A DNA stretch of 64,000 nt, from NCBI GenBank assembly GCA_016927065.1, contig JAFGNJ010000015.1:20610-84609 (forward strand). The letters are read 5' to 3'. Below the pieces are notes generated by a model. The model worked only from the letters and a program-made list of their open reading frames with translations. It did not search any database and had not been told where the DNA came from. Position numbers and translations under genes: made by a program. This DNA comes from Deltaproteobacteria bacterium. GTDB taxonomy: Bacteria > Desulfobacterota > B13-G15 > RBG-16-54-18. Positions 55,897 to 62,557 of this stretch are shown here, in pieces (within the stretch, counting starts at the first letter, position 1; the number at the start of each line of letters is the position of its first letter).

Positions 55897-56882
55897 TGAA
55901 CGTCATTGAGGCCAAAAACCTAAAAACCTTCTTTCCTATAACAGGCGGGGTCTTCAGCAAGGTTACCGCCCATGTGAAGGCCGTCAATGACGTCTCCCTG
56001 ACGGTCAAAGAGGGGGAGATCGTCTCTGTCGTGGGGGAATCGGGTTGCGGCAAGAGCACCCTGGGGCTCTCAATACTCGGCCTGGTGCCTGTCACGTCGG
56101 GCGAAATAGTGCTGAATGGTCACCCCATCAATAGTAAGAACCCCTCATCATGGAAGCCGTTCAGGAAGGATTTTCAGATCATCTTTCAGGACCCCTTTAC
56201 GTCCCTGAATCCAAAACACACCATCTTCAGGATACTCGCTGAACCCCTCCTAACGCATAAGATCTATTCAAGAAAGACCATACAGGCGGGTGTGGCCCAC
56301 CTCCTGGAACAAGTAGGCCTCTCCCCCGATTATGTCCAGGGCTTCCCCCACGCCTTTTCAGGGGGCCAGCGACAGCGGATTGCCATTGCCCGGGCTATGA
56401 GCGTCCGCCCCAAGATGATTATCTGTGATGAGGTGGTATCGGCCCTCGACGTATCGGTCCAGGCGCAGATCATCAACCTCTTGATGGATTTGAAGAAAAA
56501 GATGGGCCTTTCCCTTCTATTCATTACCCATGATCTAAGCCTCGTCAAGGCCATCAGTGACCGGATATACGTCATGTACCTGGGGAAGATCCTCGAATCT
56601 GAACCCACGCCGGATCTCTTTAAAAACCCTCAGCACCCCTATACCGAGGCCCTCCTCAAGTCCATCCCCACCCTTGACCGCTCCAAAAGACCGCAGATAC
56701 TGGGAGGGGAGGTCCCTTCCCCCATAGACCTGCCACCGGGGTGCATATTTCAAAGCCGCTGCCCATACGCGAAGGACCAGTGCGGAAAAAAGCACCCGGA
56801 CCTGGTACCAAGAAATAATGGCCTTGTCGCGTGCTATTTTCCGCTCTCGCCGCAGGCCAAAAGAAAGAAAAAGAAGCGCTAA
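55896..56882 (+). CDS. Peptide ABC transporter ATPase, second (OppF/DppF-like)
   Basis: The 328-residue ATPase has Walker A GESGCGKST, signature FSGGQRQRIAIARA, Walker B MIICDEVVSALDVS and the oligopeptide-transporter C-terminal domain (PPGCIFQSRCPYAKDQC). The start ATG overlaps the stop of the preceding ATPase (ATGA), and the basic tail KRKKKKR ends the operon. Together with the first ATPase it powers the permease pair. Confidence 0.93.
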   Translation: MNVIEAKNLKTFFPITGGVFSKVTAHVKAVNDVSLTVKEGEIVSVVGESGCGKSTLGLSILGLVPVTSGEIVLNGHPINSKNPSSWKPFRKDFQIIFQDPFTSLNPKHTIFRILAEPLLTHKIYSRKTIQAGVAHLLEQVGLSPDYVQGFPHAFSGGQRQRIAIARAMSVRPKMIICDEVVSALDVSVQAQIINLLMDLKKKMGLSLLFITHDLSLVKAISDRIYVMYLGKILESEPTPDLFKNPQHPYTEALLKSIPTLDRSKRPQILGGEVPSPIDLPPGCIFQSRCPYAKDQCGKKHPDLVPRNNGLVACYFPLSPQAKRKKKKR

Positions 56883-56930
56883 CACTATAGCGCTCTGTTT
56901 GTGCCGTAGGTCTTACCGCTCATTTTTCCC

Positions 56931-56959
56931 TTGACATTTTAGAAAAACATGGTAACAAT
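56931..56959 (+). promoter_or_regulatory. Promoter of the Phe leader / MBL-GNAT unit
   Basis: TTGACA (56931-56936) is followed after 17 bp by AACAAT (56954-56959). Transcription would begin near 56966, just before the ribosome site (AAAGGA) of the leader peptide. Confidence 0.6.
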
Positions 56960-56988
56960 GATATCCATCAAGAGAAAGGACGATACAC

Positions 56989-57048
56989 ATGAAGCATGGC
57001 AAATTCTTTTTCTTTTTCGTTTTTACAAGGGCTCATCCATGCCCCTGA
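56989..57048 (+). CDS. Phe-rich 19-residue leader peptide
   Basis: ATG at 56989, TGA at 57046-57048. The peptide is MKHGKFFFFFVFTRAHPCP: five consecutive Phe codons at 57004-57018, then Val, then a sixth Phe at 57022-57024. AAAGGA lies eight bases before the ATG. Composition and length match attenuator leader peptides such as E. coli PheL ([15 protein letters not shown]). It is followed by mutually exclusive RNA hairpins, so its role should be to couple ribosome position at Phe codons to termination. Confidence 0.8.
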   Translation: MKHGKFFFFFVFTRAHPCP

Positions 57049-57110
57049 GTGTATAGTCCTATACCGGACGGGAGCCATGGGTGAGCCAGAGCGGTCCCCA
57101 TGGTTTTTTT
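57030..57110 (+). promoter_or_regulatory. Phenylalanine attenuator: competing antiterminator and terminator hairpins
   Basis: Segment 1 (57030-57041, GGCTCATCCATG) can pair with segment 2 (57076-57087, CATGGGTGAGCC) over 12 bp with one U-G pair. Segment 2 (57075-57081, CCATGGG) can instead pair with segment 3 (57097-57103, CCCATGG), and seven T residues follow (57104-57110), making an intrinsic terminator. Segment 1 overlaps the last leader codons: a ribosome at the stop codon covers it and favours the terminator, while a ribosome stalled at the early Phe codons leaves it free to form the antiterminator. The logic is the classical one; expression is predicted to rise when Phe-tRNA is short. 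Confidence 0.75.
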
Positions 57111-57124
57111 GTCTCTGTACAGCA

Positions 57125-57160
57125 AAGGCCATGGGAGGCACCACCCCATGGCCTTCTTAC
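57125..57160 (+). terminator. Second hairpin between attenuator and MBL gene
   Basis: A perfect 11-bp stem (AAGGCCATGGG / CCCATGGCCTT, 57125-57135 and 57145-57155) has a nine-base loop and is followed by CTTCTTACTTG. It ends 54 bp before the ATG at 57210. It could be a weak second terminator; its 5' arm (CCATGGG) could also pair with segment 3 of the attenuator. Confidence 0.55.
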
Positions 57161-57209
57161 TTGTGGTAGGATGAAACAGAAATTTAAATAAAGGAAGGAT
57201 ACAGAGTCG

Positions 57210-58133
57210 ATGAACGCAAAAAGACATGAACCGATCGAGCTAACCGAGCATTTCTTCAAATTGGGCACGCCTGACTTCCCCGCCTTCTTGTCCATGGGGG
57301 ATAAAGGGATGATCATCGAAGGGGGGACTGGCCCGACCTACCCCATCATGGTCGACCAGATAGAAACATTGGGTGTCGATCCTCAGACGATAAAGTATAT
57401 AGTACTGACCCATACGCACCCCGATCATATCGGGGCAGTACCGCATTTTCAGCGAGCCTGGCCCCATATAAAACTCCTGGTGAGCCCCGTCGGCGCAGAA
57501 ATACTCGGCAAAAAAGAGCTGTTCAAAGATTTTCAATTGACCGATCTTAGTATCGCCCAGTTGATGAAGGCAAAATCGGAGATCGATACGTTGCCGGCGC
57601 CCGTTGAGAACTATGCCTTTGCCGTTGATTCGACCGTCACGGAAGGTGACAGGATCGACTTGGGCAAGGGGATTGTATGGAACATCTACGAGACACCCGG
57701 CCATTCACCCTGCCACATCGCTCTGTTTGAGGAAAAGGAAAGCACCCTGGCCCTGGGTGATACCACGGGATTCTACGTCCCGGCACAGGACGTCTTCTGG
57801 CCCAATTACTTTGAGTCCCTTGAAAAATACTGCAATAGCATCCGGAAGCTGGCAACGCTCCCGGCCAAACGGGCCGTCCTCAGCCACAATGCCGTGATTG
57901 AAGGCGACGTGCAACAGCACCTGCGCAAGGCCTTGCAGGCGACAGAGCGGTATCATAAGGAACTCATGGAAAGACTGGCCAAGGGAGAGACCGCCGAAGA
58001 GATCGCCATGGACAAAGCGCGATTCGTCGACAGCCTGACCGATATCCGTCCCTTTAAGATCATGTATGACCTCAGCAAGGTGCTGATTAAAAACTCCTTG
58101 CTGGATGGAAAAGGAGACCATTTCGTGTGGTAG
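57210..58133 (+). CDS. MBL-fold metallohydrolase downstream of the Phe attenuator
   Basis: The 307-residue protein has the metallo-beta-lactamase motifs THTHPDHIG (near residue 71), a His in ETPGHSPCH, an Asp in LALGDTTG and a terminal His in LSHNAV, so it should be a two-metal hydrolase. The ATG follows AAGGAAGG. Its substrate is unknown. It overlaps or abuts the GNAT gene at 58148, so both should be one transcript starting at the leader promoter. Control by Phe-tRNA would imply a link to aromatic amino acids, which the sequence itself does not reveal. Confidence 0.85.
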   Translation: MNAKRHEPIELTEHFFKLGTPDFPAFLSMGDKGMIIEGGTGPTYPIMVDQIETLGVDPQTIKYIVLTHTHPDHIGAVPHFQRAWPHIKLLVSPVGAEILGKKELFKDFQLTDLSIAQLMKAKSEIDTLPAPVENYAFAVDSTVTEGDRIDLGKGIVWNIYETPGHSPCHIALFEEKESTLALGDTTGFYVPAQDVFWPNYFESLEKYCNSIRKLATLPAKRAVLSHNAVIEGDVQQHLRKALQATERYHKELMERLAKGETAEEIAMDKARFVDSLTDIRPFKIMYDLSKVLIKNSLLDGKGDHFVW

Positions 58134-58147
58134 GTGGGACCGGCACC

Positions 58148-59716
58148 ATGACGAAAGACATACAACACGATACGCCGAAAGAGCTCGGTCTGAATGAAAG
58201 GCTGGGCCTGCTTGCCCTCATGGATGAAGAGATGCGGGCGGCGTCCCCCCACACCCCCCAGGGGGCGGACCTCTTCGACAACCTGTGGGACCTCGTCACA
58301 ATCACCGTATCCGGCAGCCGGATCAATCGGCTCAAACCCGAGGATACCCAGAACGGCTTCCGGGTATTTGAGATCTCCGCGGAGGGGGGAGAAATCCTCG
58401 GCCGTCTCAATATGCTGTACTTGAAAAAGCCCATCCCCTGCTATTACCTGGTGTATGTAGAAGTAGCGGCCCCCTTCAGGAGAAAGGGATTAGGCAACCG
58501 GATCATCAGGCACTTTGGGGATTTCTTGGCCTCAAAATCCGCGGTGGGCATCCTTGACAACATCATCCCCGAAGATGAGCCTACCTACGATATCTATGAA
58601 AAGCAAGACTGGAGACCCCTTGATTCGATCGTCGAGAACTCCATCGCGGACCCCCACGAAAACTATATGATATTTATTCCCCCCTCTTTAGAGGGGAAAG
58701 AGATCAAAAAACCCGTGCTGCAACTATTGCACCACCTAAAAAGGAAACGGACGGTCATCGATATACGGGACAACGACTCCATGGTGCAGCGAACCCTTGC
58801 CGAATTCAAAACGCTCTACCAGACCCTCCTTACCTATTTCGCAGCTGAAGTCAAAAAGGGGAAATCATCCGCCTTCATGCGGTTTATGTTTACCCGCTTT
58901 GTGACCAAGTTCATCGCCTTCAGGCGCCGCATCGGGGACCTCCTGGGCTACACCGGGGGTGAATCCACGGAACAGATCACCCTCCTCCCCCGGATCGCGG
59001 CGCTGCCGGTAAAATCGTATGCGCCCCGTGAATGGGCCAAAAAGACATCCATCGCCTTCGGCGACACAGCCCTGCTGTCACGCCTCCCCGAAGCCCTGCA
59101 GGCCGAACCCGCCCGCCTCATCGAATCCCTGCCCAATTACCACAGGCCGAATTTTACGGCCTGGCTTCAGGAACGGGGGAAATCGTACAGCGACACCCTC
59201 ACCATCGGCGACCTGATGGACCTCGGCTTTGATCCGACACGCCTCAAAGAAATCACCATTGATGACGAGGCCTTTATCTTTGAGCGTGTTCAGGCGCGGC
59301 AGCTTTCGGAGCTCCAGAAAAAAAACGACCTCCTGGATCGTATCGCATCGGAGATGACGCTGGCAAAGACACGGAACGCCTCCCTCAAGACCAATCCCAT
59401 CGTGCTGGCCATACAAGACAGGGGGAACGCCTATGTTCTGCGCCGCAAGGTGCATGGAATCCACTGGGAAGAGGCCTTAGAACAGCTCCAAAGCCACCCC
59501 CTCTTGCAGGAGATGAACGCTTCGACGGGCCTCGACAAGGTCGTCCTCGCGACCGTCCGGGAGGCAAATGAAAAAATCGCCGATCACATCGGCGTGGAAA
59601 AAGGGATGATCCTCGACCAGCTCGCCACCTTTGTCTCGTGGGACCTGCACAACAACCAGCCCCGCGTGATTATAGATTTCGGGATGTACTATTTAGAAGC
59701 GGTCTGGATGGCCTAA
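58148..59716 (+). CDS. Large protein with N-terminal GNAT acetyltransferase domain (522 aa)
   Basis: Residues to about 180 show a GNAT fold: beta-rich core (YYLVYVEVAAP) and the acetyl-CoA loop FRRKGLGNRI, then a helix (IIRHFGDFLASKSAVGILDN). The remaining about 340 residues are not recognised: a Lys/Arg-rich helical stretch (HLKRKRTVIDIRDNDSMVQRTLAEF) followed by mixed alpha/beta sequence with no catalytic motif I can name. The ATG at 58148 is 14 bp past the MBL stop; a GTG-started extension to 58127 overlaps the MBL gene. It should be cytoplasmic and co-transcribed with the MBL hydrolase. Confidence 0.75.
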   Translation: MTKDIQHDTPKELGLNERLGLLALMDEEMRAASPHTPQGADLFDNLWDLVTITVSGSRINRLKPEDTQNGFRVFEISAEGGEILGRLNMLYLKKPIPCYYLVYVEVAAPFRRKGLGNRIIRHFGDFLASKSAVGILDNIIPEDEPTYDIYEKQDWRPLDSIVENSIADPHENYMIFIPPSLEGKEIKKPVLQLLHHLKRKRTVIDIRDNDSMVQRTLAEFKTLYQTLLTYFAAEVKKGKSSAFMRFMFTRFVTKFIAFRRRIGDLLGYTGGESTEQITLLPRIAALPVKSYAPREWAKKTSIAFGDTALLSRLPEALQAEPARLIESLPNYHRPNFTAWLQERGKSYSDTLTIGDLMDLGFDPTRLKEITIDDEAFIFERVQARQLSELQKKNDLLDRIASEMTLAKTRNASLKTNPIVLAIQDRGNAYVLRRKVHGIHWEEALEQLQSHPLLQEMNASTGLDKVVLATVREANEKIADHIGVEKGMILDQLATFVSWDLHNNQPRVIIDFGMYYLEAVWMA

Positions 59717-59740
59717 GCATAGAGGACCCTCCCTAGATCG

Positions 59741-59788
59741 CCGACCTTGAGAAAATCGTTAAAAAGGCCTGACTCGGAGGTCGGTTTT
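59741..59788 (+). terminator. Intrinsic terminator after the GNAT gene
   Basis: CCGACCT (59741-59747) and AGGTCGG (59778-59784) form a 7-bp stem with a long loop, followed by TTTT. The distal arm lies inside direct repeat A. Confidence 0.5.
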
Positions 59789-59859
59789 GGTTAGTTTGAA
59801 CGGGTTTACCTTTGAAGCAGGATTGCCTATGAGAGAGAGGGGGATTTTGCTCAGCAAGG
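59762..59859 (+). repeat. Direct repeat A upstream of the DUF4143 ATPase
   Basis: This stretch shares an imperfect, gapped match with 61157-61252: both begin AAAGGCCTGACTC, contain GG-TTTAC and TTTG-GC-GGA blocks, then GCCTATGA, and end in CAAGG. The two copies bracket the ATPase gene (59981-61156) in the same orientation. Confidence 0.55.
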
Positions 59860-59877
59860 CGGTATCGAAAAGGGCTG

Positions 59878-59902
59878 ACCAGGCCCTCTTTTGATTGGGA
59901 AA
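59878..59902 (+). repeat. Short dispersed terminator-like repeat, copy 1
   Basis: ACCAGGCCCTCTTTTG followed by ATTGGGAAA. Similar units occur at 62014-62040 and 62475-62508. Each puts a GGCC-rich block directly before a T-rich run. Confidence 0.45.
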
Positions 59903-59945
59903 CAGGGGCACCGAGAGCGGTGCCCTCGCGCGATAGTGATGATGA

Positions 59946-59974
59946 TTGACATAGTGTAAATTGGAAGATATAAT
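59946..59974 (+). promoter_or_regulatory. Perfect consensus promoter giving a leaderless ATPase mRNA
   Basis: TTGACA (59946-59951), exactly 17 bp, then TATAAT (59969-59974): both boxes match the sigma-70 consensus at six of six. Only six bases separate the -10 box from the ATG at 59981, so the start codon should lie at or next to the first transcribed base. Confidence 0.88.
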
Positions 59975-59980
59975 TCCAAT

Positions 59981-61156
59981 ATGCAAGGGTATGTTCCGCG
60001 GCTCATTACCACCAAGATCGAACAGAAATTGCAGCAGATGCCCGGCGTCGTCATCCTCGGTCCCCGGCAATGCGGGAAATCGACCCTGGCCAAGGCAATC
60101 ATTTCCAATATCAAGGACACGGTGTATGTAGATCTTGAGCGGCCATCGGATGTCAACAAACTACAAGACCCTGAAGCCTTCTTCACCCTGAACCGGGATC
60201 ACCTGATCTGTCTCGATGAGATTCAAAGGGTGCCGGAACTATTCCCCGTGTTACGGAGTGTGATGGATGAGAATAAACGGAACGGACAGTTTATCATCCT
60301 CGGCTCCGCTTCGCCGGAACTGATTCAACAGAGCTCTGAGACACTGGCCGGCCGGATCGCCTCTTTTGAACTGACCCCCTTCCTTATAAAAGAAATTTCT
60401 GAGGAACGGACCTTACAGACGCTCAGAAGACTCTGGCTGAGGGGCGGGTTCCCCAGCAGCTACCTTGCCGCGAATGAACACCAAAGCTTTGAGTGGCGTC
60501 TCGATTTTATCAGGACATTTCTTGAACGGGACATCCCGCAGCTCGGTTTCAGAACCCCGGCCAAAACCATGGAACGCTTCTGGAGCATGTGCGCCCACAT
60601 GCACGGACAACTGCTGAACAGCTCGCAACTGGGGGAATCGATGGGGGTGAGCCATCATACCGTACGGTCTTACGTCGACATGCTGGAAGGGGCCTTTGTG
60701 CTGAGAGTCCTTCGGCCGTATGAAACCAATCTGAAAAAAAGGATAGTCAAAGCGCCGAAGATCTATATCCGGGACAGCGGGCTCCTGCATGCGCTGCTGG
60801 GTATCGAGAGCCACAATGACCTCCTGGGCCATCCCGTGTATGGCGCTTCCTGGGAAGGATTTGTCATTGAACATATTCTTCCCCTGGTGCCGGCTTGGAA
60901 GGCCTCCTTCTACCGTACCTCCTCAGGCGTTGAGATCGATTTGATTCTTGAGAAAGGCCCTCACCGCATCGCCGTCGAATGCAAGGGATCGACTGCTCCA
61001 CAGGTGCAGCAAGGATTTTGGAACGCGGTGGATGATCTGGCGTTGCGCGACGTCTGGATCATAGCGCCCGTCAAAGAGGCATATCCGATAGAACAGAGGG
61101 TTAAGGTCGCGCCCCTTCATCACCTCATTGAGCACCTGATATCACAAAAAGGGTAA
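59981..61156 (+). CDS. DUF4143-type AAA ATPase
   Basis: The 391-residue protein has Walker A GPRQCGKST (27-35), Walker B LICLDEIQRV, a sensor-like LGSASPEL and the C-terminal DUF4143 domain with a winged-helix-like segment (SQLGESMGVSHHTVRSYVDML) and a nuclease-fold-like end (FYRTSSGVEIDLILEKGPHRIAVECKG). The start ATG is fixed by the family-typical MxxYxPR beginning. Such ATPases are scattered, often strain-specific, and of unknown role; some are proposed to be mobile or defence-linked. It lies between direct repeats A and B. Confidence 0.88.
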   Translation: MQGYVPRLITTKIEQKLQQMPGVVILGPRQCGKSTLAKAIISNIKDTVYVDLERPSDVNKLQDPEAFFTLNRDHLICLDEIQRVPELFPVLRSVMDENKRNGQFIILGSASPELIQQSSETLAGRIASFELTPFLIKEISEERTLQTLRRLWLRGGFPSSYLAANEHQSFEWRLDFIRTFLERDIPQLGFRTPAKTMERFWSMCAHMHGQLLNSSQLGESMGVSHHTVRSYVDMLEGAFVLRVLRPYETNLKKRIVKAPKIYIRDSGLLHALLGIESHNDLLGHPVYGASWEGFVIEHILPLVPAWKASFYRTSSGVEIDLILEKGPHRIAVECKGSTAPQVQQGFWNAVDDLALRDVWIIAPVKEAYPIEQRVKVAPLHHLIEHLISQKG

Positions 61157-61252
61157 AAGGCCTGACTCCGGTGACATTACACAACTGTCTGCCCATAAAA
61201 CGGAGTTTACTTTTGGGGCGGGAGCGCCTATGATGGGGGGAAATAAAACAAG
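61157..61252 (+). repeat. Direct repeat B downstream of the DUF4143 ATPase
   Basis: Starts within bases of the ATPase stop and matches repeat A (59762-59859) in order and orientation with gaps. It ends about 20 bp before the antitoxin gene. Confidence 0.55.
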
Positions 61253-61272
61253 GAATATGACGGAGGAACGGT

Positions 61273-61485
61273 ATGGGAGAAGCCGAAAAAAAGATACGCC
61301 AGCTTCCTGAGGACTTGCAGGAAGAGGTTGAAGATTTCATCGATTTTTTGTTAAAGAAACGGCTTAAGAGATCGCGCAGTAAACCGACATTCAATTGGGC
61401 CGGCGCTTTAAAAGACTTACGGGATCAATATACATCGGTAGAGCTTCAGCAAAAGATATCAGAGTGGAGGATCGGGGGGAAGTGA
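61273..61485 (+). CDS. DUF2281-like antitoxin
   Basis: The 70-residue protein begins MGEAEKKIRQLPEDLQEEVEDFIDFLLKKR, the helix typical of DUF2281/VapB-like antitoxins, followed by a short linker with a Trp that commonly sits in the toxin groove (FNWAGALKDL). The ATG follows GGAGG. It overlaps the PIN toxin gene by 4 bp (GTGA), the usual antitoxin-first arrangement. Its product should bind and neutralise the toxin and may repress the pair. Confidence 0.82.
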   Translation: MGEAEKKIRQLPEDLQEEVEDFIDFLLKKRLKRSRSKPTFNWAGALKDLRDQYTSVELQQKISEWRIGGK

Positions 61486-61886
61486 AGCTCCTGATCGATA
61501 CGAATATTGTCTTGGAGGTGATCTTAGAACAAGACAAGAGCGAAGAAGTACGAACCCTGCTATCCAAACCCGAGGAGCATGAATTCTTTATAACCGATTA
61601 TGCCCTCCACTCCATAGGACTTCTTCTTTTTCGTCGAAAGCTGCACCATGTTCTTCGACAATTCTTGCACGACATGCTGATCAACGCCGGAATGATGGTG
61701 GCCGCTCTTCCTGTGGAAGATATGGAAACAGTCATCGTGGCATCAGAAAAGTTTACCCTTGATTTCGATGATGCATATCAATATGCAGTCGCCGAAAAAT
61801 ACGACTATACGCTTGTAAGCTTCGACAGTGATTTTGATAACACTAAACGGGGAAGGAAGACCCCGGCAGAGGTGTTACAGGGGTAA
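61482..61886 (+). CDS. PIN-domain ribonuclease toxin (VapC-like)
   Basis: The 134-residue protein starts MKLLIDTNIVLEVI with the first PIN Asp at residue 6 and Glu at 12, an Asp in FFITDYALHS, and the C-terminal acidic pair in LDFDDAYQYAVAEKY and SFDSDFD. All PIN catalytic acidic positions look intact. I use the GTG at 61482 because it gives the family N-terminus and overlaps the antitoxin stop. Such toxins cleave RNA when the antitoxin is degraded. Confidence 0.85.
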   Translation: MKLLIDTNIVLEVILEQDKSEEVRTLLSKPEEHEFFITDYALHSIGLLLFRRKLHHVLRQFLHDMLINAGMMVAALPVEDMETVIVASEKFTLDFDDAYQYAVAEKYDYTLVSFDSDFDNTKRGRKTPAEVLQG

Positions 61887-62013
61887 GATCAGCAACACTA
61901 GGCCTCCCCGCCACAAAGAGGGGCCGAAGGTGACCAGTTGGCCAGATCTTCGACTCGGGGGTGGACAGGATGCGGAAAGATCGGCATCAAGGCGATCTTG
62001 TAAACCGTGACAA

Positions 62014-62040
62014 CACCAGGCCCTTATTTGTTTTAAGCAG
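62014..62040 (+). repeat. Short dispersed terminator-like repeat, copy 2
   Basis: ACCAGGCCCTTATTTG, then TTTTAAGCAG. Shares the CCAGGCCCTT-TTTG core with 59878-59902 and 62475-62508, and the AAGCAG end with the latter. Confidence 0.5.
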
Positions 62041-62052
62041 GAAGGTTACAAA

Positions 62053-62079
62053 CTTGAAGTCGCAATCTGCGACCTCAAG
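62053..62079. repeat. Inverted repeat with 12-bp arms
   Basis: CTTGAAGTCGCA and TGCGACCTCAAG flank a three-base centre, with one mismatch in 12. It has the look of an operator or a transcribed hairpin. The plus-strand frame reads NLKSQSATS, which resembles a stretch in ORF6N-domain proteins, so it may be a gene remnant. Confidence 0.55.
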
Positions 62080-62127
62080 GATAAGCCTACACTGCTACCA
62101 GTTCAATCATGTAGAGGCAGCATCTTT

Positions 62128-62148
62128 GATATCGCACTATGCGATGTC
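62128..62148. repeat. Inverted repeat with 9-bp arms, related to 62053-62079
   Basis: GATATCGCA and TGCGATGTC flank CTA, with one mismatch. The core TCGCA-N3-TGCGA is shared with the inverted repeat 49 bp upstream. Confidence 0.5.
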
Positions 62149-62301
62149 ACAGTGTCTACAAGAGGGTTTTGGGAGAGGCAAGTATACGTGGAGCCCCACC
62201 AACGAGCATGCAAGAGTAATCACTAGGCCTATGTGTGGAGCACTACAGACAAATTCGATGAACATATGGAACAAGAGGGTAGTGCGACATCCCCCACAGT
62301 T

Positions 62302-62352
62302 GAGCCCTACCGGAAAGCGCGACACGGTAGACATAACGCCTGTGTAGGGCGA
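62302..62352 (+). repeat. 51-bp direct repeat, copy 1
   Basis: Matches 63582-63632 at 49 of 51 positions. The ends GCCCTAC and GTAGGGC are inverted complements, so the unit can fold back. A block GCGACATCCCCCACAG lies just before it (62284-62299), while in copy 2 the same block lies just after it. Confidence 0.85.
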
Positions 62353-62474
62353 AATCTCCCGCAAAGCGGGACCCCGTTGTCCGATGAAAATCTTAATGCG
62401 GTGCGGGGCCACCATTCATATGTTTATAAATGTCGTGGGGGAAGTTCATGATTAATGTGGTGGGGGGGGGTCTC

Positions 62475-62508
62475 CCCAGGCCCTTTTTTGTTTAGGGAAA
62501 ATAAGCAG
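62475..62508 (+). repeat. Short dispersed terminator-like repeat, copy 3
   Basis: CCCAGGCCCTTTTTTG, then TTTAGGGAAAATAAGCAG. A GGGG/CCCC pair precedes it and a six-T run follows the GC block, so it may end a transcript arriving from upstream. Confidence 0.5.
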
Positions 62509-62519
62509 CAAAAAATGAG

Positions 62520-62549
62520 TGGACAAACCACGCAATTGCGTGGTATAAA
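62520..62549 (+). promoter_or_regulatory. Promoter with an 18-bp perfect palindrome between -35 and -10
   Basis: TGGACA (62520-62525) and TATAAA (62544-62549) are 18 bp apart, and ACCACGCAATTGCGTGGT (62527-62544) is a perfect 18-bp palindrome filling that spacer. The ATG is eight bases past the -10 box. A dimer bound to the palindrome would block RNA polymerase; the HTH protein encoded next is the obvious candidate. Confidence 0.72.
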
Positions 62550-62557
62550 CACGCAGT

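Larger units (their letters stand above)
61887..62519. other. Gene-free 670-bp accessory stretch with repeats and hairpins
   Basis: No convincing gene lies between the PIN toxin and the HTH-nucleotidyltransferase. The stretch contains two similar inverted repeats (62053-62079 and 62128-62148), a 51-bp repeat (62302-62352), two short terminator-like repeats (62014 and 62475), and a G-run (62461-62470). Open frames across it lack ribosome sites and known domains. It may be the wreck of several inserted elements. Confidence 0.6.

Noticed and set aside
61961..62347. A 128-codon open frame in the accessory gap
   Set aside because: It runs through inverted repeats and the 51-bp repeat, has no ribosome site and no consistent protein character.
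62302..62350. Integron attC site
   Set aside because: The complementary ends read GCCCTAC/GTAGGGC where RYYYAAC/GTTRRRY is expected, and no inner paired boxes or integrase were seen; kept only as an idea in the repeat finding.
62282..62352. 5' end of a group II intron (GTGCG start)
   Set aside because: No reverse transcriptase frame and no domain V-like hairpin are present downstream.
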